Source: Armatimonadota bacterium (GTDB lineage: Bacteria; Armatimonadota; HRBIN16). From it: a stretch of 64,000 nt of DNA. The notes below the pieces were generated by a model that saw only the letters and a list, made by a program, of their open reading frames with translations, did no database searches and was not told the origin of the DNA. Shown here one piece after another: positions 17,977-26,225 of this stretch. The number at the start of each line of letters is the position of its first letter. Position 1 is the first letter of the stretch. The stretch is from the NCBI GenBank assembly GCA_026003175.1, contig BPGT01000001.1, forward strand, positions 344,839 through 408,838, in the 5' to 3' direction. Position numbers and translations under genes: made by a program.

Positions 17977-19377
17977 ATGAGACGCAAAGCGCTGTTCGCC
18001 ATCGCTTTATGCCCGCTACTTGCATCGGTGATGATGGCGGACTTGCCTCAGCCCAAAGACCCTCTGGTGATGCCCGCTATCGCTCTACGGCAGACGCCAG
18101 CACAGTGGGTGCGTATCTACCGCGAGTCCGAGAAAGACCCCGCTACACTCTTGCGCTACCTGCACGAGCACATCCGCTTCGTCAGCACACGCCAAAGCGC
18201 TCCGGTGGTAGAACCGCTTTCTGACCCTAAAGGTATCTTTCAACTTGAGACCCGAACGTATGTGTTCAACCGGTTAGGGGACGTGGGCACACCCGACCTG
18301 ATACCCGCGATAGAGCAGTTTATTCAGCGCAGAAGGGAGATGAACGACTGGGCAACGAACTCAGACGTGGCATTGGCGCAGTTGAGCATAGAGCGCATTC
18401 AGGCTCGCGCGAGGGGTCCGGAGGCTTATAAGAACAAGATGCTGGACTGGGTCAGAAACCCAACAAGCTATGCTGACTCGGTAGATGCAAACGGAGGGCC
18501 CAACGCCATGGCAGTGAAGCGTCTCGGTTATGGTGTTCGGGCTTTAGCGGTGATAGGTGCCAGCGATACAGTGCCGCTTATCTTAGAGGCAATACAGGAA
18601 GTAGACAAAAAGATGCCCAGAATAGTCTGGCTCTTTAGTCGTCCCCGGGTCATCCACTGGCTGGCGCAGTTCGAGGACGCGAGCCTTGTGGAGGAGCTGC
18701 GGAAGAGTTTTTTCTCTTATGGCACGACGACGCCTTTCTCGACCTACCATCTGGAACCGGGGGAGAAGGACCCTATCTGGTTGTACTGGCAGATCCGCAC
18801 TAGAGGAATGGATATTGCCCAAACCGTGAGAGTAATGTTAGAAGCAGCTGGAGGTGAGGGACCTCGCAGAATGGTTAGTCGGGTCATGGGATGCCTAGAT
18901 GAAGCCGCGGTCCCGCCTCTTTTGAAGTGTATAGCGGCGCCCCCCGTTTGCAGTGACCCCGAATCTGCACAAGCGGAGGCGATCTCAGCGGTAGGGCAGA
19001 TTGGCAGCAAGTCTGCCGTTACAATGTTGTGCCATGTGCTGGAGACAGGTTCGCCGCGATTGAAGATCGCAGCCGCTTGCGCACTTGGTAAAATCGGCAA
19101 CCCAGTGGCTTTGCCTGACCTGCTGAAGCTGGCACAGAGCAGCGACTTTTACCTCCAGATGGCGGCGATTGATGCTCTGGGCAACATGGGGGACAGTCGT
19201 GCGGAGCCGGTGTTATTGAAACTGCTGAGCGAACACCCCAACAACAACATCCGCTACGGGGCGGCAGGGGCGCTGGCAAAGGTCGGCACCTCTGCAGCGA
19301 TACCGGTGCTGGAGGGGCGGTTACAGGTGGAGTCTTCGCGGAGCGAGGGTGTTCGAAATTGCTGGTTGAATGGATAG
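17977..19377 (+). CDS. Secreted HEAT-repeat protein, paralogue 2, C-terminus truncated by a MITE
   Basis: 466 residues from ATG 17977 with AAGGAGG upstream; signal peptide 'ALFAIALCPLLASVMMA'. Same architecture as the gene before it, with HEAT repeats in the last third ('QMAAIDALGNMGDSRAEPVL', 'IRYGAAGALAKVGTSAAIP'). The 186-bp element entered after 'VESSRS' and replaces the end with 'EGVRNCWLNG'. Removing the element and one copy of the 9-bp duplication restores a frame running to a TAG at 19630 with 'VQGRIGWALRRLRQKG', which aligns with the ends of the paralogues. The loss is about 30 residues, so the protein may still fold. Confidence 0.75.
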   Translation: MRRKALFAIALCPLLASVMMADLPQPKDPLVMPAIALRQTPAQWVRIYRESEKDPATLLRYLHEHIRFVSTRQSAPVVEPLSDPKGIFQLETRTYVFNRLGDVGTPDLIPAIEQFIQRRREMNDWATNSDVALAQLSIERIQARARGPEAYKNKMLDWVRNPTSYADSVDANGGPNAMAVKRLGYGVRALAVIGASDTVPLILEAIQEVDKKMPRIVWLFSRPRVIHWLAQFEDASLVEELRKSFFSYGTTTPFSTYHLEPGEKDPIWLYWQIRTRGMDIAQTVRVMLEAAGGEGPRRMVSRVMGCLDEAAVPPLLKCIAAPPVCSDPESAQAEAISAVGQIGSKSAVTMLCHVLETGSPRLKIAAACALGKIGNPVALPDLLKLAQSSDFYLQMAAIDALGNMGDSRAEPVLLKLLSEHPNNNIRYGAAGALAKVGTSAAIPVLEGRLQVESSRSEGVRNCWLNG

Positions 19378-19530
19378 ATAACCTAACCCCCTTGCCCCCT
19401 TCCCTGCAAGGGAAGGGGGAACGCCCCTCTCCTCGTAGGAGAGGGGACGGGGGTGAGGTAAGGCAGGGATAGCAAGAACGCCTCTCTCCTTGCGCTACAA
19501 CCAACTTCTCAACAATTCTCGAACACCCTC
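19345..19530. mobile_element. 186-bp MITE-like element, copy 3 (orientation A), inside a HEAT gene
   Basis: Flanked by TCGCGGAGC (19336-19344 and 19531-19539). It interrupts the coding frame of the gene at 17977. Confidence 0.93.
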
Positions 19531-19660
19531 TCGCGGAGCGTGCAGGGGCGCATCGGCTGGGCGTTGCGGAGATTACGCCAGAAAGGGAATAGCAGGGCAG
19601 TCCAGCGGGATTTTTACAGGGTAAAATGGTAGTAACGTAACGACACGCTGAGGGGAGAAC

Positions 19661-19778
19661 ATGCCTGACTTCACCGTGGTTGCCATGCCTCAAAGGAAGC
19701 GTATCGCGCTGGTGGCGCACGACCACAAGAAGGCGGACTTGCTGGAGTGGGTGCGCTTCAATCGCGATCTGCTGGCGC
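19661..19778 (+). pseudogene. Truncated 5' end of mgsA
   Basis: Bases 19661-19778 match the start of the intact mgsA at 24070-24187, including the ribosome-binding site (GAGGGGAG). After 'RFNRDLLA' the match stops abruptly and the sequence runs straight into the promoter of the second dockerin-like gene. The residual frame would end at 19831. It lacks the catalytic Asp/His region and is not functional. Confidence 0.85.
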
Positions 19779-19793
19779 GTTTACTAAAAACGC

Positions 19794-19823
19794 TTGACAA
19801 ACATTGCACATCAGGTATATACT
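19794..19823 (+). promoter_or_regulatory. Promoter of dockerin/metallopeptidase gene 2 (no MITE)
   Basis: TTGACA (19794-19799), 18-bp spacer, TATACT (19818-19823). AAAAACGCT precedes it uninterrupted (19786-19794), matching the target of MITE copy 2 without an insertion. Confidence 0.65.
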
Positions 19824-19871
19824 GCAAGTAAGCCTGTGGAACAGGCGATGGACGAAGGGAGGTTCTTCAAG

Positions 19872-21954
19872 ATGTCTTGCAAATCACGCTTTTCTACCCC
19901 CCCTTATCGCCTGGGCAGTTTTAAGTCTGTGCTTGCTGTTGTCTCCCCTGCAAGCGCAAGACCTGCACATCACCCTGCTCAACGGCGACTGCGACGGCGA
20001 TAACGAAGTGACCCTCTTGGACTTCGGCATTGTGGTGAACGCTTTCGGGAGCACACCGAATGACCCCAACTGGGACCCTCGCGCCGATTTGGGCGGTGAT
20101 TGTGAAGTGACGCTGTTGGACTACGGCATTGTGGTGCGTAATTTCGGCGCGGTGGGTGCGGAGCCGTTTGACCCCGCGTTGCCTCGGCAGCCTGCACCGA
20201 GTGAGGGGTATCAGATACGAGGGATGCTTAAACTGCAAGAATGGAGAGGGGTGCCTCTCACTGTGCGTTTGGAAGCCTGCAAGCAAAATGCCTCCCAACC
20301 AGCCGTGTACTGCAAAGAGTTCGTGGTGGACGGAGAAAGCTTGTTCACTTTGCACCTGCCGGACTCCGGCCCGTGGGCTGTATTAGCGCAGGTTACATCA
20401 GGAAATAGCGGTTTCCTGCACTTGAAGCCGGTACATCCTCGAGGCTACAGAGAAGGCAGCCCCATACAGGTCACTGTCGTCGAGCCCCCGACGCACGAGG
20501 TGTTTAGCGTCTTTCACACACCAATAACCCTTCGCCTCAGAATCGTTGACTATGACGAGGTTTTTATCGTGTCAGCCGACGGCACTGCACGTTTTGTCAA
20601 CCAAGAGCGCGAACAGTCAAAAAACTTTCGTGTTTTCTGGCACGTCGTGGAGGGCGGTGGCGAAGTAGACCCCCGCCCAGGCTCTGGCTTCATAGCAGAC
20701 TACTACCCGGAAATCTTTGATGAGTTTTCGCAGCAAGTGCGCATCCAGTGCACGGTGTTCGATTGGAGTGACGTTCCGGCTCGCCGCGATGCACCTGTGT
20801 CCGTAACCATCGACCTGACCCTGCTGAAGGTTCCGACTATCCGCACTATCGCAGGTCACTCGGTCGGCGTCGGGGGAACCACGAGTGCTTCACTGACTAC
20901 CTCCGGTTTCCACCCTGACGATTCTGTTCGGTTCGCTTGGGTGGTGGATGCACCTGCGATGTTACCATGGTACCTGCGATACGTGGAGTGGCTGCAAGTG
21001 CCGTGGCACGGGAAGTTGTGGGGAGAACCCAAGGGCAGACTATTTGACACATTTCCTATATCGCCAGACGAGGAGCATCGGCGTGTGGAGGTAGAAGTGA
21101 GAGCGACCTTTGCCTCTCCCTATCCAGACCCCTGGCTTGGTTTCCAAAACACCAAGACCCGTTCACGAGCAGTCACTTTTGCACTCGGCCGCAACGACGA
21201 GGTAGAAGATTTCACGCGAGGCTATTCGGCAGCCGGTCTGTGGAACCCACCGAACTGGTTTGACAACCGACCGGGGCATTGGGGAGCGGTCGTCCCCAGA
21301 TTCAACGAGATGGACGCCAACTTGGAAGATAGATACGTCGTTTATTATGCGCCTACTCCATTCATGGGTTTAGGGGATGCGGCGGCAGTGTTTGACTGGA
21401 AAGGGGAATTTGCACTGGGATCACGCCGATATCAAGAAAGCTGGCGTGGTCGCATCTACCTCTTTGGTTTGAACATACTCGCAGCCCACGAAAACGCTCC
21501 CACAGCCACCAAGAAACCAGGCTACGGTTTGATTGCCTCTGGTATCGACTGGCTGGCGACTGTGGTGACGCATGAATTAGCTCATCGTGACTTGTGGCTC
21601 GCTTCATGGGGAGGTTTCTCGGCAGAGCACATCGAGTGGTTTGGGGAATGGCGCCCCTTTAACAAGAGAGCAAGGTTTTGGGATCCTGACAAGCAAGAGT
21701 GGGTGTACTACGACGAGGACGGAGATGGCGTTCCTAGCGATTTCGAACGCGCACATCGTTCCCTCGGTTTTCATCATCAAGATCCCTGTGCAATAGAGCG
21801 ATGGTGGTTGTACGGTAGGGAATCCCCAGGTCCGGAAGTCTGTACAACTAACGACACAGAGATGTTTGCACAGCTGTATGGAGAATGGAATGGTTACACT
21901 ATCGGCAGCCTAGATGGTCAGGACTGGTCGGAGAACGGCCGTCAGGATTATTAG
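19872..21954 (+). CDS. Secreted dockerin-like protein with HELAH motif, tandem copy 2 (frame off at poly-C)
   Basis: ATG 19872 lies nine bases after GGGAGG and begins 'MSCKSRFST', a good signal-peptide n-region. A run of 7 C (19897-19903) then puts it out of frame with the long frame that starts 'LIAWAVLSLCLLLSPLQA'. That long frame has no ATG or GTG start except one inside the promoter (19804). With 6 or 9 C the product would be about 694-695 residues: signal peptide, two dockerin repeats, a middle domain about half identical to copy 1, a nearly identical conserved domain with 'VVTHELAH', and a divergent tail with 'YDEDGDGVPSDFE'. As written the gene is either OFF or carries a homopolymer error. 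Confidence 0.62.
19897..19903 (+). repeat. Poly-C tract (7 C) in the signal-peptide region
   Basis: Equivalent to the 8-C run at 14498. Seven C leaves ATG 19872 two bases short of the 9-C in-frame state (or one more than 6 C). Confidence 0.8.
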
Positions 21955-21989
21955 ATCACATACATTATGCACACGAGGAGGGACTGAAG

Positions 21990-23450
21990 GTGAAGACGTT
22001 TTGGACATGGATACCTGTGGTCGCACTGATGTGCGCAGATATGCACGCGTCACAATCTCCCCTCAAGGCGCGGGATAAGCTGGCGTTGCCAGCCTTCATC
22101 CTGCGCCCGACCCCGAAGCAGTGGATACAGATATACCACCTTTCGGAAAATAACCCTTCTGCGCTACTACTATATCTGGACGATCATTTCCTGGCGCGAG
22201 AAGTGCCGGGCGATGACAGCGAGGCCGAGCAATTTCGTGCGTTAATACGCTGGTACGTTTTACAACGCATCGGTGACGTAGCCCCTCCCGGCTGGATACC
22301 CCGTTTGGAGGAATACTTCTCAGAGTACGAAGAACAAGCTGCACAAGCTCCACAATACAAACGGCAGATTTTCGAGGGCAGAGCAGATGACGTCCGCCTG
22401 ACTATCGAGCGCATTCGCCTCCGCTCTAAAGGCAGGGATGATTATGTACGTGCGATGATAGAGTGGGTGCAATCGCCCGAACCGCCGCTGATGATGCCCT
22501 GGCGGGAGAAGGAGTTCCTGTGGCGACGCATGTGGTATGGGGCGCGTGCCTTAGCTATCTTGAAAGCACGCGAGGGAGTACCGGCGTTAGCGGAGCGATG
22601 TACACAGGGGATCGCCAGTTTTATCGGTATAGACGGCTTCTACGCACGTGCTCTGGCTCGCATCGGTGACCAGCGCAGTTTGAAAGCACTACGCGAGTAC
22701 CTTGCGCGGTCTGTCCCATGGCCCCCTAACATTTGTACTATCGTGCCTCTGGAGCCCGGCGAGCCCGACCCGGTCTGGGCATACTGGCAGACGCGTACGG
22801 AAGGCATGAGCCTGGAGCAGGCGATATGGGAGGTTATTCGCACGTGCGAGAGAGAGGTGAAAGTCTTCCGGCATGACCCCCCGATCACTCTGCCATGGGG
22901 AAGTCGGGCTTCCGAGTCTCGTTTTGTCACAAAACTATACTACGATGAGATACTGGAATACATTGGCAAGCCTGTGGTTCCCATTCTCATCAAGGTGTTA
23001 GAGGATGCGAATAGTTCTGTAGAGGCAATCAGCCTGGCATTAAAGATTTTGCCCAAGTTGCAGGCGGTAGAAGCGATACAAACGATACGGAAATGGCTGC
23101 ATGGTCCCTTCAGGAACGATGCGGCATACGCTCTGGGGAGGCTAAGGGCCAGGGAAGCGGTCGATGATTTGATAGCCGCGCTTCAGCGGGACAGCAGCCG
23201 CTCGTTTAAGATGAGCGCGGTTGAGGCGCTGGGAGAGATAGGTGACCCCCGCGCTGAGCCCCTTCTAGTCTCAATGGCAACGGAGGACGCCGATGAAAAC
23301 GTCCGCTTTGTTGCGGTTAACGTTCTGGCTAAGGTAGGTTCGTCTGCCACGATCCCTGTGCTGGAACAAAGACTCCAGAGCGAGCCAGTAGATGCGGTTA
23401 AAGCTCGGATCCGAGTCACACTGGAGGCACTGCGGCAAAGGGCACGGTGA
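21990..23450 (+). CDS. Secreted HEAT-repeat protein, paralogue 3
   Basis: 486 residues from GTG 21990, with GAGGAGGG upstream; the signal peptide is 'KTFWTWIPVVALMCADMHA'. It is collinear with the gene at 16567 ('LALPAFILRPTPKQWIQIYH', 'LEPGEPDPVWAYWQTRTEGM') but clearly diverged. It ends with HEAT repeats ('KMSAVEALGEIGDPRAEPLL') and 'AIPVLEQRL'. Its C-terminus is intact and serves as the reference for the truncated paralogues. It follows the second dockerin-like gene by 35 bp. Confidence 0.7.
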   Translation: MKTFWTWIPVVALMCADMHASQSPLKARDKLALPAFILRPTPKQWIQIYHLSENNPSALLLYLDDHFLAREVPGDDSEAEQFRALIRWYVLQRIGDVAPPGWIPRLEEYFSEYEEQAAQAPQYKRQIFEGRADDVRLTIERIRLRSKGRDDYVRAMIEWVQSPEPPLMMPWREKEFLWRRMWYGARALAILKAREGVPALAERCTQGIASFIGIDGFYARALARIGDQRSLKALREYLARSVPWPPNICTIVPLEPGEPDPVWAYWQTRTEGMSLEQAIWEVIRTCEREVKVFRHDPPITLPWGSRASESRFVTKLYYDEILEYIGKPVVPILIKVLEDANSSVEAISLALKILPKLQAVEAIQTIRKWLHGPFRNDAAYALGRLRAREAVDDLIAALQRDSSRSFKMSAVEALGEIGDPRAEPLLVSMATEDADENVRFVAVNVLAKVGSSATIPVLEQRLQSEPVDAVKARIRVTLEALRQRAR

Positions 23451-23468
23451 CGTGAAGGGTGCCAGCGT

Positions 23469-23786
23469 GTGGTCAAGGCAGCGGTAGAGGTACTTGGCAA
23501 AATCGGCGACCCAGTGGCTTTGCCTGACCTGCTGGAGCTGGCACAGAGCAGCGACTTTTACCTCCAGATGGCGGCGATTGATGCTCTGGGCAACATGGGG
23601 GACAGTCGTGCGGAGCCGGTGTTATTGAAACTGCTGAGCGAACACCCCAACAACAACATCCGCTACGGGGCGGCAGAGGCGCTGGCAAAGGTCGGCACCT
23701 CTGCAGCGATACCGGTGCTGGAACGGCGGTTACAGGTGGAGTCTTCGCGGAGCGAGGGTGTTCGAAATTGCTGGTTGAATGGATAG
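23469..23786 (+). pseudogene. HEAT-repeat gene remnant, lacking its 5' part and truncated by a MITE
   Basis: Only the last third of a HEAT gene remains. From about 23509 it is nearly identical to 19103 onward in the gene at 17977. There is no ribosome-binding site, start region or signal peptide. It is interrupted at exactly the same base by the 186-bp element. Without the element the frame would run to TAG 24039-24041. Confidence 0.75.
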
Positions 23787-23939
23787 ATAACCTAACCCCC
23801 TTGCCCCCTTCCCTGCAAGGGAAGGGGGAACGCCCCTCTCCTCGTAGGAGAGGGGACGGGGGTGAGGTAAGGCAGGGATAGCAAGAACGCCTCTCTCCTT
23901 GCGCTACAACCAACTTCTCAACAATTCTCGAACACCCTC
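23754..23939. mobile_element. 186-bp MITE-like element, copy 4 (orientation A)
   Basis: Same site and same 9-bp duplication TCGCGGAGC (23745-23753, 23940-23948) as copy 3, so the two are copies of one insertion event rather than two insertions. Confidence 0.93.
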
Positions 23940-24069
23940 TCGCGGAGCGTGCAGGGGCGCATCGGCTGGGCGTTGCGGAGATTACGCCAGAAAGGGAATA
24001 GCAGGGCAGTCCAGCGGGATTTTTACAGGGTAAAATGGTAGTAACGTAACGACACGCTGAGGGGAGAAC

Positions 24070-24528
24070 ATGCCTGACTTCACCGTGGTTGCCATGCCTC
24101 AAAGGAAGCGTATCGCGCTGGTGGCGCACGACCACAAGAAGGCGGACTTGCTGGAGTGGGTGCGCTTCAATCGCGATCTGCTGGCGCAACACATTTTGTA
24201 CGCTACCGGAACCACCGGCAGGATACTGGAGGAAGCTTTAGGTTTACCCGTTATCAAGTTGCAAAGCGGACCACTGGGTGGCGACCAGCAAATTGGGGCA
24301 AAAATCGCAGAGGGAGAGATAGATTTCCTCATCTTCTTCTGGGATCCGCTGGAGCCTCAGCCGCACGACCCCGATGTGAAGGCGTTGTTGCGGATTGCGG
24401 TGGTGTGGAATATCCCCATTGCGTGCAACCGCGCTTCGGCGGATTTCATCATCTCCTCACCGCTGATGACGGGCGAGTACCGGCGCCACGTGCCCGATTA
24501 CGGGGAGTATGTGCACCGAGCGATGTAA
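24070..24528 (+). CDS. mgsA: Methylglyoxal synthase
   Basis: 152 residues from ATG 24070 with GAGGGGAG upstream. It converts dihydroxyacetone phosphate to methylglyoxal and phosphate in the cytoplasm, a bypass of lower glycolysis. Motifs: '[10 protein letters not shown]', 'ATGTTG' (phosphate binding), '[12 protein letters not shown]', and '[20 protein letters not shown]' with the catalytic Asp and His. The length is normal for the family. A 118-bp copy of its 5' end lies at 19661, a by-product of the local duplication. Confidence 0.95.
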   Translation: MPDFTVVAMPQRKRIALVAHDHKKADLLEWVRFNRDLLAQHILYATGTTGRILEEALGLPVIKLQSGPLGGDQQIGAKIAEGEIDFLIFFWDPLEPQPHDPDVKALLRIAVVWNIPIACNRASADFIISSPLMTGEYRRHVPDYGEYVHRAM

Positions 24529-24630
24529 GGTGCGTTGACGGGTGGCCATGTGGGTGCAGGAGAAAAAGCCTCTCGTGTCTGAATCTTCCTTCTGGATAGC
24601 AACAGCCATTCCCACAGGAGGCACGGTTTG

Positions 24631-26223
24631 ATGGCACGTATTCTGGTCAGCGACCCCATCGCGGAAGCTGGCATCGAGGTATTGCGAGAGGCAGGGGAGG
24701 TAGACGTTCGCACCGGTCTGCCAAAAGAGGAACTCATCCGCATCATCGGCGATTATGATGCGCTGGTAGTACGCAGCGAGACGAAGGTCACAGCGGACGT
24801 TATCGAGGCGGCGACGCGGCTGCGTATCATCGGTCGCGCAGGGGTTGGGGTAGACAACATCGACGTCACAGCGGCGACGCAACGCGGCATCATCGTGGTC
24901 AACTCGCCGGAGGGCAACACCATCGCCGCGGCGGAGCTGACGGTGGCGATGATGCTGGCGATGGCACGCAACATCCCGCAGGCAGACCGAAGCCTTCGCG
25001 CTGGCGAGTGGAAGCGCAGCAAGTTCGTCGGCACAGAGGTCTACCGCAAAACGCTGGGCATTATCGGGCTGGGCAAAATCGGGAGAGAGGTGGCGCGCCG
25101 CGCGAAGGGGTTAGGCATGACGGTGATAGCGTACGACCCCTTTACCCCAGCAGAGGTAGCGGAGCGCATCGGCGTTACCCTCACCGACCTGAACACCCTG
25201 CTGGCGCAAAGCGATTTCGTGACGATACACACCCCCTTGAATGAGCAGACGCGCCACCTCATCAACGCCGAGCGTATCGCACGCATGAAAGACGGTGCAC
25301 GCCTTATCAACTGTGCACGCGGCGGCATCGTGGACGAACAGGCGTTAGCGGATGCCCTGCGTTCGGGCAAGCTGGCGGGCGCGGCGGTAGACGTGTTCAG
25401 CAAGGAGCCACCGCCGCCGGATAACCCGCTGTTGTCGCTGGAGAACTGCGTGCTCACCCCGCACCTGGGCGCGTCCACTACTGAGGCACAGGTGAATGTG
25501 GCGGTGGATGTGGCAGAGCAGATTGTATCGGTGCTGCGGGGCGGACCGGCGCGCAGTGCGGTCAACCTGCCGCCGATTGATCCGGAGGTGCTGCAGCGCA
25601 TCGCGCCTTACCTCATGCTAGCGGAGAAAATCGGCAAGCTACACACGCAGCTGGCGCGTGCGCCCATTGTGCAGGTGCAGGTGACCTACAGTCCAGATTT
25701 TGCAGAGTTGCCTACGGACATCCTCACGCGCGCCGTGGTGACAGGCATCCTGCAACCGGTGTTGAGCGAGCCGGTCAACCCCGTCAACGCGCTGCTGATT
25801 GCGCAGAGCCGGGGCATCCACGTCACCCAGAGTCTTCAGCAGCAGACGGAAACGCATGAACTGTACCCATCGCTGATAACCGTGACGGTGCGCACTTCCG
25901 GCGGTGACAGTCATGAGGTCGCAGGCACGGTATTCGGCAAGAGCGACGCACGCATCGTCACGGTGGATGGCTATCGAGTGGACGTGATCCCACGCGGCAT
26001 CATGCTCTTTACGCAGCACACCGACAAGCCGGGGGTGATCGGACGGGTGGGCACGCTGCTGGGCAGCCGCAACGTGAACATCGCCGGGATGCACCTGGGG
26101 CGCGAGAAGGTGGGCGGCAAGGCGCTGATGGTGCTGATGGTAGACGACCCGATTGACGCCTCGTTGCTGGCGGAGATCCGCGCTCTGGACGGGATGGAAA
26201 CCGCACAGGTGGTGGAGCTATAG
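24631..26223 (+). CDS. serA: D-3-phosphoglycerate dehydrogenase
   Basis: 530 residues from ATG 24631 (AGGAGG nine bases upstream). First step of serine synthesis: 3-phosphoglycerate plus NAD to 3-phosphohydroxypyruvate. Substrate domain 'GRAGVGVDNIDV', NAD-binding 'LGIIGLGKIGREVARR', catalytic Arg in 'NCARGGIVDE', and Glu/His in 'LTPHLGAST'. An intervening ASB domain follows and a C-terminal ACT domain ('DKPGVIGRVGTLLGSRNVNI') that normally senses serine. It is the long, regulated form. Confidence 0.96.
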   Translation: MARILVSDPIAEAGIEVLREAGEVDVRTGLPKEELIRIIGDYDALVVRSETKVTADVIEAATRLRIIGRAGVGVDNIDVTAATQRGIIVVNSPEGNTIAAAELTVAMMLAMARNIPQADRSLRAGEWKRSKFVGTEVYRKTLGIIGLGKIGREVARRAKGLGMTVIAYDPFTPAEVAERIGVTLTDLNTLLAQSDFVTIHTPLNEQTRHLINAERIARMKDGARLINCARGGIVDEQALADALRSGKLAGAAVDVFSKEPPPPDNPLLSLENCVLTPHLGASTTEAQVNVAVDVAEQIVSVLRGGPARSAVNLPPIDPEVLQRIAPYLMLAEKIGKLHTQLARAPIVQVQVTYSPDFAELPTDILTRAVVTGILQPVLSEPVNPVNALLIAQSRGIHVTQSLQQQTETHELYPSLITVTVRTSGGDSHEVAGTVFGKSDARIVTVDGYRVDVIPRGIMLFTQHTDKPGVIGRVGTLLGSRNVNIAGMHLGREKVGGKALMVLMVDDPIDASLLAEIRALDGMETAQVVEL

Positions 26224-26225
26224 CC

